Positions 35,662 to 49,224 of a DNA stretch of 64,000 nucleotides are shown here, piece by piece. Each line of letters opens with the position of its first letter. The stretch's first letter is position 1. The notes beneath the pieces are model-generated. The model searched no databases. It had not been told where the DNA came from and saw only the letters and a program-made list of their open reading frames with translations. A program made the translations under genes and the position numbers. This DNA comes from Tetrahymena thermophila SB210 (taxonomy: Eukaryota; Ciliophora; Oligohymenophorea; Hymenostomatida; Tetrahymenidae), in the NCBI RefSeq assembly GCF_000189635.1, contig NW_002476434.1:1054001-1118000 (forward strand), given 5' to 3'.

Positions 35662-37149
35662 ATGTCAACTAATTTTTAGACATAAATCTTTTCAGACTTG
35701 CTACTTGGGTAGAACTAATTCTTACAGGATTAATATCAAAGGGAATCTTGTGAAATAGAAACTATGATGGCTGTCATTTCTCAAGCTTAGGACCTTTAAT
35801 TTCTTCAAATGTACAAAAGAGACCCAATTCATTTTATTTTTATTGTTGATGATCCTCTCTTTTTTCAATATTACTACTTAGAGTAATTTAAGTGCTTTTT
35901 GTTGAGTTACAACGCAAAAAGAATGTTTCTAACAAATGAGATGGACGTATAAGACATCTTTTCAATATTTACTCCATAATGCAAAGATAATCAAAATGAT
36001 TTTATGCCACTTATTTAGTTCTAACCATTTGCTAATTTATAGAATGAAGATTGTTTTTATTAAATCTTTAACCAAAATGTACTAACAAATGATTAATTTA
36101 AACAATGGTTATAATCCGCTGATAAGAAAGAATAAGTAGAAGATAATCCAGAATAGAAACTTGAGCAAGTCTACAACTTAGTTGTAAAAAATTGCATGGA
36201 TTAAAAATTTAATAATTCTGTGGTCTTTGTAAGCTCAATGATTAGCGCATCGAAATAAAAATAATATAATAAATAGAAATTAAATTAATTGAAAACTAAT
36301 CAGAATTCTAATTACAATTTTAAATTACATGCCATCTCTCTCAGAAAAAATAGCTTTTAATTACTTTAAAAGTTGACTTCTTCCTCACTTGGTTATTATT
36401 TTTATGCTAAAGACGTTTAAAAATAGCTATTTCTCTACTCATTAGATTAGATATTAATTTTACACACAAAAAGTTATTTAAAAAACTATAAAATCGAGCT
36501 TTAATTCGAGGATAGCCATAATATTATAAAATAAATTTCCCATTGCTCTAAATGGATATTAAATAATAATTCAGGCTAAAAACAGTCTTACAAAATCTAG
36601 TAAAAATACTTTACATCTAATGAAGAAAAAATAAGTCTTCTATCAGTTGTCTTAAACCCAACAAATAATTTATCCCCAGGTGTTTACAAAATAGGTAGTG
36701 TAACTCACTCTTTCTAGGTCCCAAGCTAGAATAATTTTATCACGTAAACAAATGATGTTACTATAACTCTAAGCAACGAAACTGTCTATAATCTAAATTC
36801 GCAGCCTGTCATATTCTATGAATAGTGTATTTTTATTTAATTAGGATTAAAAATCTTGCAATCTCTTCTTTAATTTGACTGGGCTTAAGTTGATTAATTT
36901 TTACCACGTTTGAGAGATATTTTTTCTTTATACATTCCTGACTCTGTGAAGTTTCAAAATCTCCTTAAAAGTTCAAAATATTTATTGGAAAGAATTATAG
37001 TTTTTAAGCAGTCTTTTTCGATTTCGACTAAAAGTAGTTCAAAAAATTATCAAAGAGAAATCATCTCTTAAGAAGATTGCTACAATTAAATTTTTAAAAT
37101 GATTGAATATTTGCATAACATAAATCACTTTCTAATTAATTTGTGCTGA
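35662..37149 (+). CDS. vWA-family paralogue 4, metal site lost (495 aa)
   Basis: A single exon of 496 codons. HFIFIVDDPLFFQYYYLE aligns with the first strand and MIDAS loop: the leading Asp (D63) is kept, but both serines are gone. The neighbour's FLLTDG corresponds to VVFVSSMISASK, with the second Asp lost. The landmark TGGKFYYIKPEE appears as SSLGYYFYAKDVQ. An immunoglobulin-like beta-rich region follows (TNNLSPGVYKIGSVTHSFQV), then a helical end. Like paralogue 2 it probably keeps the fold without metal binding. There is no signal peptide. It lies last in the cluster on the same strand. Confidence 0.75.
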
Positions 37150-38984
37150 GAACAAACACTATTTATTAAGACGATTAATTATTTGGCTTACACTCACATA
37201 CTTATATTTGCTAATCATATTACAAAACTTTTAAATTATCTTATTTATTTATTTTGAAATTTACAAAAAAATAATAATTTCTATTTTCATTACTTTGTAT
37301 TTATTTTTATGTAATTAGATTATTAGAATTTTTCCCGCTCGCTCTGTTTCTGCTTTCCATCAATCTTGGTTATAAAAAATAAATATATTAATAAATAATC
37401 AATTTAATAAATTTCACCACAAATGGTATTTTTTAATATATGAAACAAATTTAAAAGATAAACATTAATTCTTTTATAAATAAAATTTAAAAGTTGTAAA
37501 TTAAAACAATTTCAAAAAGCTGGTTTCTATGTTAATAAATTCCTTAAAAGTTTATAAAATTTAAACAATAAATTTTAAATATTTTCAAACATGACTTTAA
37601 TCATTAACTTTACTTTGATTATTGTTTTTTTTTTGTATTAATAAAATTTAAAATATGTAAATTAAGTGATTAACAACGATTCATTCAATTATTTAGTAAA
37701 TTACCTAAAATACAGAAAGCTGTCAGTAACATAAATAAAAACCCAAACTTGTATTATTGAGGATTGTATTTACTTTAAAATTCATATATTATCATACAAA
37801 TATTTTAAGTTATTAGATACTATTATTAATAGATTATAATATTAGTATTATTTTAAATAAACTTTATCTCATATATTTACCAAGAAAATGAAAAAATTGC
37901 AAATGAATTTTATAAAAGTAAAGTTTATTTTTTTATACTTCAGTGTAAAATATAATTCAAAAATTTTAAATTTACGCAAATTCATGAAATAATTTACCTG
38001 AATTTTAATTTATTAGAATTACAAAATATAAAATTATTTGTTTTAATATTTTATATTTTGGTTGATCTTAGACTTGTTTTTGAATATCTTAAATTACTCC
38101 TTTAAAATAATTTTTACTGTTAATTAATTTAAATAGTAGAGTATTAGATTATGATATTTATATTCATAATACAGCAAATGCTATACCACAGTATAGATCA
38201 AAATTTGTAGGCAAGATACAAAGATGCTAAAATTGTGAAGTTTCTTTTTTATTTCTTTTTTAAAAATCTACCAACAAAATAAAAAGGGAGTGGTCATATT
38301 ATTTAAGCAATCACAAACAAATGTTTTACTGTATCTTATTAATTTACATTTTAAAAATAAATAAACTTTTAAAATTTATTTTCTTAAGTTACTTGATAAA
38401 TTCTTTTATTTGAATTAAAATTATTAGTTAAAAGTTGCCTTTAATTATCAACATCAAATATTAAGATGGCCTTACGAATACAAAAAAATTATGAAGCTTA
38501 AGTTTGAGTTCAAAAAAAGAACAAAAAGTGAATTTAATGATTTTAAAATATATTATTTTATTCTGTGATAAATAATTTAAAAACAAAGAGAAAATCTTGG
38601 AAATTAATAAACTAAAAAAAAAAAAATTAAAATAAAAAGTTTATTTAAAATGGAAAAATTATTCTTGGATATTTCAAATAATATATAGGAAAAAAGAAAA
38701 TTATCACTATTATTAATCTTTTTTGGATCAAAGAATATTTATATTTTTAGAAAAATAATTTTGAAATAAAGTCAGTGAAGCAAAATATCTGTTTATTTAT
38801 TTACTTATTTATCAGCTTTAAGTAAATGAGAAGTAATTTTTTAATTGAATTTTGTTGCTTAGATTTATTAATTTTTTTGAGACAAAAATAAAATTCATTT
38901 AAATTATTATACAACATAAAATATAGAAAATTAACTTGTTTTTTTAATTAACTTTGTTATTTATTAAATAAATTATTATACCTA
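37150..38984. other. convergent intergenic region
   Basis: 1.8 kb between the 3' ends of a plus-strand and a minus-strand gene. Very AT-rich, with no supported frame or repeat. Confidence 0.55.
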
Positions 38985-40856
38985 TCAAAGTGGTTGACTC
39001 TCTTAAGTTTTTGAACTTTGATTTTACAGTTTTAATTTTTTAATTTGAAATTCTATTAGACTGTTTAAGGGTTTATGATAACTTTGGGCTGTTTCATGCC
39101 TAGCATCTCGAGAATATCTATCTATCAAGTATAACTTAGATGGTTTTGATCTAAATAAATTATGCTTAGATGTAAAACTTAAAGATTTTTTCATTTCCTT
39201 TAATATTATTTTGTCACTATTGCTTTATTCGGATGGCTGGTTTATACTTGCAAATAAACTGGAATCCTAATTAATTTCTTCTTTATTCAATTTGCTCATG
39301 TTATTTTGAAAGTTTAGAATATTTTAATTTATTACAGACATATTTATATTCTTTTTATCTAAAGATTTGTTTTTGTTTTCAATTAAGTTTCTTTAAGAAT
39401 TGTTTCTAGATTTTTAGAGGTTTCCTTAGAAAGACATATTATATTTAAGCTTAGATTTCGAATTATCATCTTCAATATTTAAGATAGGTGATCTATATGA
39501 ATTACTTTAACCTTTAGTAAGTATCTTTAAAATCTAAAATGTGTTGATAGGTTTGGCAAATTTTTATGAATCTTCAGATGCATTAGCAATTATTGGCTTA
39601 CTTTCTTCATTATTCAAAAATTAGCAGCTCAAATCTATCTAAGATATGTAGGAATTACCAGGAATTTTTCTTTGTGCTTTTAAAGCAGTAAGTTAAGAAA
39701 AAATTGTTTATTTGTTGAATTTATTCATTTAAATATACTCATTGTTATTATCTTATTTTTAGTATTATGAATTTACATAATATTCTTAAATTTATTTGTT
39801 TTCTTAAATATTTTACTTCACAGTTTTAACCTTTGATTTTAGGAAATCATTTTCAATGCTATTTCTTTTTAAAGTATTTTTCAATATGAAATTATTATTG
39901 AAAGCTTTAGGTGATTTGCCTACCGTCTCAATTAAATTTTGTTTTGGTGAAGTCTGGTCATTAAAATCAGTTACTATTTTATTATAGTTCTAAGACATTA
40001 CATTCTAATCTAGATCAGTGCTTGATAGCTTTTAAGATGACATGTTTTCTATCTTTGGTAATTTTTTAGGTGTCTAATTAGATTATTACTGTTGCTACTC
40101 ATTCTTTTCTACAAAATAGCTTTATTTCAAGTTCTAAACTTCTAAACTGTCATTTTTGTTTACAGGAGTAGCTTAATCTGTTATGTTCCCGTATTCTATG
40201 GAACAAAGCATACTGTTTTCAAGATTTATACCTGCACCTGGGTTATCCTTTCTTTAAAATTATTTATTTTCTTTAGTGTTTAAAGTAGAAAAAAAGTAGG
40301 AATCTCTGGAAATCTTAGAAGAAGTAAGATTTTTTTCATTATCTGTGAAAAAGCTATTTTCAAAAGAATTCTACAAATCTTTTAAATAATAGTTTCTTTC
40401 ATTCTGCTATTGTTTCTTTTATAACAAAGTTTCTTAAAAGAATTTTTTGCTTGCTGCATGCGAGTATACTTTTTTAAGCTACACAGGTTTTTTATCAATT
40501 GATGTTACATTTTTTAATTTCTATTTATATTTTTCAATAAATTTTTGCCAATCTAAGTTTTAGCTTTTGTTATTTGGTGAAGGTTACAAAGACTTTTATC
40601 CGACTGTACTATTCAGGTTATCAATTAGACATTTTTAATCTCTTGAGCTTTAGACTTACTTTGTAAAACCATCACTGTTTTGATAGGCTGAATTATTCTA
40701 AATATAGTCTTAATTAATATAGTATGAATTTTATGAAAGTATTTCATCAACAAAATCGTCTGTCTAGTTTATAATATCTTTCTATAGGTCTTTTTAGATG
40801 CTTCTTGATGAGTTTATAGGGGAGTAAACAACTTATTTTAATTTTTAATCACTCAT
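38985..40856 (-). CDS. Asn/Ser/Gln-rich low-complexity protein (623 aa)
   Basis: A single exon of 624 codons from ATG 40856 to TGA 38985-38987. An in-frame upstream ATG at 40865 would add three residues. Many glutamines are TAA/TAG. The sequence is polar and largely disordered, with short hydrophobic islands, Ser/Pro and Thr/Pro sites and a basic C-terminal part (SLSFTSKHNLFRSKPSKLYL). No transmembrane segment or known domain is recognised. Composition suggests a regulated scaffold or cytoskeletal protein, which is inference. The downstream cyclic-nucleotide-binding gene is on the same strand 0.6 kb away. Confidence 0.75.
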
Positions 40857-41443
40857 GATAAGCATCTCTAAATTCAAAGTATCTTTTAAATCAATTCCTT
40901 CTTAATGTTATATCTTTTATTTTTATTATAAATTAATTACAATTAATTATTTTTTATCAACAATTTATTAGAAAAAATAATTTTTTCTAATTCTATCAAA
41001 TATTTTTCATTATTAAAAATTCAGTTTTATTATCTTAGCAATTTATAAGAGTTTTTGCGAACACTAAAATCAAAAATCCTCTTTAAGAGTTTTTTACATT
41101 ATTTATTTTATTACTTTAATTATTTTGTGTTTATTAAATTTTCATAAAAATAAATACAATGATAAATATTTATTGTCTTATCATATTTAAAACTCTTTTA
41201 TTGGTTGATTGATTTTTAATTAGATAATTTTTTTATCATACATATTAAAATTAATTAATGTAAAAAATTTTTTTAATTTAAGTTTTAAAAAGTTTTTTAG
41301 AAATTAATTTAAAAATTTATTTTTTTAGATATTTAGGTAATTATTTATATTTTTGAGGAAAAAACTAAGGATTTGTATTAATTAAAAAAATTAAAATCAA
41401 TAAATTCTCCTCAGAGAGAATTATTTTTTGTATTAAATTATAT
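40857..41443. other. intergenic spacer
   Basis: 587 bp between two minus-strand genes; A/T-rich, nothing recognised. Confidence 0.5.
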
Positions 41444-44400
41444 TCAAATGCTAAATTATAAAATTAAATTGAAGAAAAATTTTATTAATTCAAATAATGA
41501 ATTAAATTGGATTTTTATATTAAATTTTAATTTTACTTTTTTGAGTTTAACATTTCCAGGTTTAATTTAATTAGCACTATGAGTAATGTTTTGCATTTAT
41601 TTTTTAATTTATTCTACATAAAGCATGGTTGTAAATATTTCAGCATTTTCTACATTATCTTCTTCTTCTTTGCTTTTATTTTACTTAAATTCTTAAAGTT
41701 TTTACTTTTTAATTTTAATGAGCTCTTATAAAAATTAAGAAAAGGCAGAATTTTCAAATAGTTCATCAGATACATCTATCTATTTGTTACCTTTTTCATT
41801 TTTATAGCAATGTTGTTCAATTACTGAAGGAGAGTAATAATTATTAGGGTTCTATTTTGGAGAAAGAGAGTTTCGTTAATGAAATTCTAACTAGTTATTA
41901 TTATTTTATTCTTAAGAGTTTTCTCTTTTCTATGCTGCATTATCGATTTGTATTTAATCTATAAAGGATGGCTTAAAAACTGTATCAAATAAAGTGGGAT
42001 TTTGTTTAAATTTATTAAATTTTCTATTTTTAATAACAATTTTTTCCCTTTCTTTAATAAGCTGCTTGCTAGTTTCGTTTTATTGTTTGATTGAGTCTAA
42101 ATAAAGTTTAATTTTATTTTTTTAATATTCTTCTTTCATACTGATTTCCTTTTAGAAATCCTTTACCAAAAACTTATTTTCATGTAATAACACTAAAAAA
42201 TTCTAATATTTTTTTAATCGAAAAATTTTGATTAAGATCTATCTATCTATATTTGTGAATTTTATAGTTTTAAGTTTACCTTAATACTGAGAGCGTAGAC
42301 TGTGGCTGAAAGTGAAGTACAAATAGCAGACGTATTTCTTGGACATCCAAACATAACTTCCATTTCTCCGAATGATTAACCTGTAGTATATTCATTGATT
42401 ATAATATCAATGTATAGTTTTTTCTATTTTAGATGTTTGATTTCTTTTCTTAATTCTTATTGTGGGTTCTTGTAGCCGTAATCAAAAACATCTTCAATGT
42501 CTTCGTTTATTTCTACTTTTTTAGATATCTTTAAAAAGGTTTATTTTTTCATAAACAAGCTTAAAGAAATTTATTACTTAGATTGTTCCCTTCTTTATTA
42601 GGTATACAAATTTTGGTGATTCCTGCTGCGTGTAAATACTCTACCCCTTTTCGAATTTTAATTTTTCAAAATTATAAGAAAATTTAAGGACAACCTCTCT
42701 TCCACAATTTTGAAGTAAGCTGGAAGAGAAGAAATTTATTCTTCTATTAAATTTTTTCATTTCTCCTGCTTTTAATATTTGAATATAGTCCTCAGCATCT
42801 AAAACAGCAAATTCTGTATCTTCCTTAGCAATTATAGTTGCTGCTCTTGGTTTTTTCATGAGCAGACCTAATTCACCAAACATCTAGCCTGTTTATAGAG
42901 TCACTAAATAGTTATGAGTTAGTACTCCATCCTAAATAAATCTGTTTATAAAATCCAGTAAATATAAGGAAAATAATATTTTATTTTATTACTTGGAAGG
43001 TTCTGCTAAATCTGAAAGCTTTATTTATCCCAATCCTTTGAATATTGGATCATTATCAAGATCCTTTTCCTCTAATTCTAAGTCTTAAACTTCATCTATA
43101 TTTTCAGCTTCAAGTGAAATTTAAGTCTCATCATTTTTGAATGATGATTAGATTTACTAATCTAAGTAGCCAGCTTATCTTACATTTTCTGAAAAATCTA
43201 ATTGTTTAGAGTTAGATCTATTTAAAACTGAATTTTTAATACTGTTTAGTTATATTTTGCTGATTTCTTTTATTGTACTTTAGCTAAAATCTTAATTTTT
43301 AGAAATAGGAGATTTATTTTATATTCTCAAATTTGAAGAAGGACTTGAATCACAACTATTTTTGGCAAGTAATTCTATCAGTAAATTTCCTGGCTAACCT
43401 TAAATTATTGATTCCTAATAGAGATGAGACATTCTAATTGGATTATGCTTTTTTAGTGGGCTTAATTTTTCAGGAAGAGTTTCTGTCATTTGTGAATCAT
43501 TAATTTTAAAATAATTTTTGGTCTTTCTACTTTCTAAATAAAAATTTTATTTAAGAATAAAAGTTAAATAATGAGATTTAATAATAAAATTAAATGAATT
43601 TGTATTTATGCATTATTCAATTTAATTATTCTGTAAATCAATTTAACAAATTTTATTTTATTTATGCAATTTCTGATTTTATTTTGAGAAATATTTAATA
43701 GTTGATAAATTTATAATCTTGATATAAAAATATATTTTTTGTCATATTAAATATACATTCTTAGGATGCTTCTTTAAAATATCAATATAAATTTCATTAA
43801 TCTACAAATTTAATCATAAAGATTTCTATTAAAATTAATATGTATGTATGTTTTTGTAGATTTTTAATATCGATGATAGATTTTTTCCAAAATTGAAAAA
43901 TTAATAGAAGAATAAATTCTTTGCCTAATTTTCTATTTCTAAAATCTTAAAATTTCAAAATGAGAGTATTCTTTAATTGATAATTAGAAGGTTTTCAGTA
44001 TTCTGATCACGCTATCAAATACACCTGTCAAAAATAAAAACACAAAAAGAAAAATCAATCAATTGTCGCATTTAATAATCTGAATAAGTTTTTTTTTAGA
44101 AACATCTCATTTAAAGTAAAACTTTTTATCAGCTAATTTTGGAAAAGATTTTCAATAAAAATAATTCTAAAATTAGGTTAGTAATTTTAAATTATTATAA
44201 AACGATAAATAAAATTTCTAATTTATTTTAGCCCACTAATTTAAATTATTTTGAAAATAATTTCATGATAGTTTGAATAGAATTATTTTTCTTATTAATT
44301 TAAAATTATTTACCATCTTTTATTTCTTAAATTTAACTTTAGTTTGACTTACAAGGTGTACTATCATCAGCTGAATTTTATTAATTTTCATTATCCATGA

Positions 44401-45287
44401 TACTTGGTTAAGGCTTTTTATGATTTTCACAAAAAAGTTAGAATTTAATTATAAAATTTAAGTAATATTACGTTTAACTTTCTTTCTATTTCGAGCTATT
44501 ACTTATCTTAGATTTTTTTTATGACCTGCCTTTTTTTTAAAAGTCTTGAAACTCTTGCCTGAATGCTATTTGATTATTCTTTTTAGGTACTTTTTTTGAA
44601 TTGTTCTTATGATTTTTGGATCTCACTTTGTAAAACTTCTTAGGACTTTTAAAGTAAAACATTAACTGATCCACTAAGAATGATATAGAATTTTTCAGGA
44701 ATATCACCTTGAATTTTAGAAATAAATTAATTTTAATATATTTAATCTATTTTAATATTATACCTGCCATAAATACTTATTAACCCTTGTTAATCTTTTC
44801 GTACTTAATTTTTGTGCAACATTTTTCGTGGATTCGCATATCTATATTACTCTGCTTGGCATTCAGTTCTTAAAAAAATTTAAACCGTTGAGTCCATTTA
44901 TGTAGGATACTGACCTCTTCTTCATATCTATCTCCATGTTTTTTTATTATAAAAAAAGCTAGCTATTAATTAAAAAAAATACATTATTTATTTTGCTCTT
45001 AATAAATGGTGATTATCTAAGATAAATTGCAAATATTTATTAATTCTTTTAAAAACTTATTGGCTTATGTGAATTTTTAATAAACTAAAATTATTTTTAT
45101 TGATTATTGTAATCATTTAAGCTACCTTCTCTAGATTAGGCGGATCTATCATTTTAGAATAGCCTCTGCAGAGATTTCTATAATTTGCATTGTCTTTTTT
45201 TCTCATTTAAGCGAAATCTATATTATCTTCTTCTGTTTAATCAGCTAACTATAGGTCTAACTAATCTAAAGGAGGTTATTCAGCCAT
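41444..45287 (-). CDS. cyclic-nucleotide-binding protein with two CNBDs (869 aa)
   Basis: Eight exons join in consistent phase to 870 codons: 45287-45126, 44962-44764, 44707-44472, 44413-44314, 43533-42993, 42941-42578, 42528-42280 and 42202-41444. Domain 1 begins KVFMAGDIPEKFYIILSGSV-like (GDIPEKFYIILSGSVNVLL) and resumes after a ~270-residue insert with NYLVTLQTGQMFGELGLLMK and KPRAATIIAKEDTEFAVL. Domain 2 has FEKGQSIYTQQESPKFVYLI, KKGTIQ and TTGQSFGEMEVMFGCPRNTS. FGEL and FGEM correspond to the phosphate-binding cassette, and the Arg two or three residues after Pro is kept in both. The ~250-residue C-terminus is charged and helical. There is no kinase or channel segment, so it is probably a cytosolic cAMP/cGMP sensor of a family common in ciliates. 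Confidence 0.85.
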
Positions 45288-46231
45288 CTTATAAAATATT
45301 TTCTGATAAAAATGATATTTTTAATTTAACTAATACTTATTGCTTTTAATATTTTATTATTTTACTTCTACTTTAACTTTTAATAATTAATATCGTTTAA
45401 ACCTACTAAAATAATACTAAAATTTTAAGTTTTAATCAATTAACAATCCAGTACCATATAAAAAACCTATCCATCATAATCAGTAAAAATGTATGTAAAT
45501 TTTATTATTCTATTCTTTAAATAAGTGATTTTCTTTAATTCAATAAAAAAGTGTATCAAAAATCTCAAAAATATAAAACTTTGTATGAGAGTGTTTTTCA
45601 AGTAAAATTTACTTAAAGTTTAATAAAATGTAATTTGCTTAATTTCAATTGAGAATGCTTTAATTTATTAAACATGGAATGCTTTATCTAAAATGTGTTT
45701 GAACTAATTACAGCTAAAAATGAATTTAATATTTAATATTTTTTATTAATTAGATTCCTTTCAATATATTTAATAAGTATTTATGAATTATATCAAAAAC
45801 TCTAATTCTAAGTATTTTAAATGTTATCCAATTTATTATTGTAATAACTTTTATCTAAAATTAAAAATTAATAGTCATATATATTTTATAAAAATTATTT
45901 ATTATTTTATATATTCAGCACAAAAAATAAGGTATTATAAATATTTAAGCTATTTTATTGTTATTTTAATTTCACAAATGGCCATTTTCAATCAAACAAA
46001 ATATCTTTTTTATTAATTTGTGCTTTAGATTTCTATTTCATTATTTTAATTTTTAAGACTTGATTAATAATCTTTATTAAGAATATCTCTAAAATATTAC
46101 ATGTTATTTAGTTCAAATTAGTTTTATAATAATTTTAAAACAAAATTGTAGTAATAAGAATAATTATCTAAAAATTTAGATTTTCTTATTCAAATTTTAT
46201 TTACATTTTTTATGTCATTTTATTAATAATC
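45288..46231. other. intergenic spacer
   Basis: 0.9 kb between minus-strand genes. The TGA-free frame at 45783-46016 is Ile/Tyr/Phe-rich and looks like chance. Confidence 0.5.
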
Positions 46232-47854
46232 TCAAAAGCCAAATAATTTTCTACTAAATAATCCTTATTTTTAATTTTTAGGCTTAACAATATCTTCTAA
46301 GTCATGAAGGTTTACCTCAAGATCTTCTATTTTTAAATTAATAAAACCAACAGTTTTCCACACATTTATTATTTTTTCTGATTTAAATACAAAAAATTTT
46401 AAATTTTAGCATATTAGTAATTTATTTATTTATTTATTTACCTTCCATACTCTCTTTTATTTCATTTAGCTACAAAAAAATTTATGATGTTTTTTCACTT
46501 AAAAAGTTATCATGCTCACATTTTTACTAAATTTAATTTTATAATATTAAAATAAAAATATTTTTATAAAAATAATTCGTAAAAAAAAATATATAATTTA
46601 TTGATTTTAATGAGTTAAAATAATTAATTTTTTAAAATGAATAATCTTTATTATTTATTTACATATTATTTAGAGCTCTCTTCAAAATTTACAGACGAAT
46701 TATCTATGAGCACTTTGTTTTATTCATTTACTTAGTCCCTAAGTAAGAAGGTAAGTAAATAAATTACGAAACTTTATTTCTTTAATAAATTACTTATAAC
46801 TGGCATTCACAAAAGTAATTTCTAAAATAGAAATTCTCTTTTATATAGAATTAATATGGCCTTAGATTTCATTTATTGCTGCACAAAAGCTATCTTCAAG
46901 CTTTGTCTATGAAATTCCAATTAGAACATCACTAATTTAGCTTATTATTTTTTACTTTCTAAGCTATAATTAAGGTTCGGAAAGTGTTCTGTTGTTGTGT
47001 TTAGCCACTTTTTATTAATCGAAATTGAATGGAAGTTCACTACATTTATTTTCAAAATCCTAATTTTATACAGTTTACAAAGTTTCATGAGGATTGGCTT
47101 GGTCTCTTTAATTATCAATTACATCAAAATTATTCTAAAAGCTCTAACTGATTTCCTTGCAGTTCTAATCTATATTTGTGCTAAACTCTAGCTAATCAAT
47201 AAATTTGTTATTTTATGAATAATTGCTTTATTGTGTCATAAAATTTTGATATTTTTCTATATTTAGCTCTTAAAAATATTTATTTTTACAAATATTCTAT
47301 AATATTCTGTTTTCATACTAACTTTATCCTTCATCTTCATTGAGCTATTTGTTTTCATTTTTGTTAGAGGGTTGCATATAACTCTTAATTTCATTTCCTT
47401 GTGACTAACTTTTAGACTTTTGCTTAAATTTTTCCATTTTCTATATTTTAGATATCCTTTCATCAACTTGAGTTGAAAGATTTTCATTCATTGGACTACT
47501 TTCTATCTTTTTGTAAAAGCATATTTAAAAACGCATAAAATTGTAAATAAATCAATGAATCAAAATGATAAAAAAACTACATCGTTTTCAGGTACTATGA
47601 AACTATTTTTATTACTAACTATAAAATTTTTGCAATTCTTCGCCTCTATTCTCTATTTTATATAAATTATCATAGTTTTTAATTACTTTTTTTATCAATT
47701 TAAGATAAGATTATGTCTTTTGTAGGAGCTTCATGCTAATACTATTCTATGATAAGACTTAATTGATTATTAATATAAATTTTACATCATCAATAAGTTT
47801 GCTAACAAATGAAATGAAAGATTCATTGCTTAGAATTTATTCAATCATATCCAT
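46232..47854 (-). CDS. coiled-coil protein, unknown
   Basis: The start is ATG 47854 (MDMIEQIL...). Exon 1 ends at 47596, and exon 2 starts at 47502 in consistent phase. Exon 2 is long, polar and Gln-rich, with helical segments such as QLRKQKIISQISDVLIGISQ. At least three shorter exons follow (about 46770-46670, 46475-46450 and 46375-46232), ending EDLEVNLHDLEDIVKPKNQK...LFGF before TGA 46232-46234. The splice donor into the fourth segment is uncertain: a GTTTCG site gives the right phase. The N-terminal ~80 residues are helical and hydrophobic enough for a small folded domain. No family is recognised. Confidence 0.65.
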
Positions 47855-48299
47855 TTTATGTTTATGCTTTAAATTATATTTTGTTTATGTATTCAAGAGA
47901 AAACTAAATATTCCTACTATTATTTTTGCTTTTAAATGAGAATTTAACTTTTAATCAATCAAAAATATCTAAATTTATATAGCAAACACTATATTTTTGA
48001 ATTTTGATAACGTGTTTATTAAGATGCTACTTACTATAAAAAAATATATAAACGATATAAATCAAAATAAATAACAAATGAGACTTAAAATTGTATTTGA
48101 GTGAAAATATTTTAAAGAAACAATAGAAACAAAAGAAAATAAAAAATAGAGCAGTAATTAAAAGAAATTTATATCTTCTAATCGAACATACTGATAGAGT
48201 AACCAAAAACATTTAATTTTGCTTAACAAATTTAAAATAAGAATAATTAGAGATAGTTATTGTTGAAATACGTAATTAAATTAATTTAAATTAATAAGA
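47855..48299. promoter_or_regulatory. divergent intergenic promoter region
   Basis: 445 bp between the starts of a minus-strand gene and a plus-strand open frame. It presumably carries both promoters, but no element is recognisable. Confidence 0.4.
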
Positions 48300-48452
48300 A
48301 TGGTGTAATAAATAGCGTAAACAAATTTTTAAGTTTTTCTAGATGCAATTCAGACACTCAAATTAGAAATCACAAGGAATTAATTGACTTATATTGGCAA
48401 TATGGTTAAAGAGCTTTGTTGTATTCTTTTCTTCATTAAAATCACTTCTAAA
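48300..48452 (+). CDS. possible first exon, unknown gene
   Basis: ATG 48300 opens 51 codons: MVQQIAQTNFQVFLDAIQTL, then KELCCILFFIKITSK, followed by a GTAATA donor-like site. The nearest in-phase acceptor I see is at about 49198 ('catacatag'). That would make it the first exon of the gene at 49225 with a 0.75-kb intron. Otherwise it is a separate small ORF. Evidence is moderate to weak. Confidence 0.3.
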
Positions 48453-49224
48453 GTAATATAATAAACAAGCATTAAATTCTGATGGGAGATGTGAGCTATA
48501 GAGTAATAAAATAATCATGATGGATATTTAAAAAGACGTAATTTATATTAATCTGCGTGTTATAAATTAATTAATTCATCTGTTTAATTACTTAAATGAT
48601 TGACAATCAAGTTAGTCTTCAATCAAAAATATATTTATTTTAAATGGCTAGGAATAAGATGATGCTTTGCAATTCTTTTAATATTAATAACCTTAAATGC
48701 TTATATAAGCAATACTTTATCTTTTTTCATGTTATTTATATAGCTAATTTACCTAAAATTAACTTTATTCACATGTATAATCAATCAATAAAAAAATGCA
48801 CAATAAAATAATAAGGGAATTTAAATAAAGAGATATAGCTGATCAATCAGATTTGCTTGAGAAAGAAAGATAATTTGGTTAAAGAAAGAAAATTAAGTAA
48901 GCAAATGAGCTTAAATACAGATAGAGTACGGAGAGAATAGGATAGGATAGGATAGCGAATAAATAAACAAATAAAGAAAAGAAAAAATTAAGCAATTAAA
49001 CATTAATAAACAGGTAAACAAATTGAAATCAATCGATTAATTAATTAATTAATTTTAATACAAAAATCATTGTTAAATACAAATTATTAAAACAATATAA
49101 AAGAAAACAAAAGAATCTATTTATTTAATAGAAATCAGATTCTCGAATATTTACTAAAAGAGAAGAATTTCATTTTTGAAATAGCATTCATACATAGTTT
49201 TTATTTACTCTCCAAATTACAATA
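48453..49224. other. intron or intergenic DNA
   Basis: AT-rich, with a (GGATA)n run at about 48938-48956 and (ATTA)n near 49040. No coding is seen. Confidence 0.45.

Noticed and set aside
45783-46016. Plus-strand Ile/Tyr-rich frame
   Set aside because: Composition is that of random AT-rich DNA; no start context or neighbour support.
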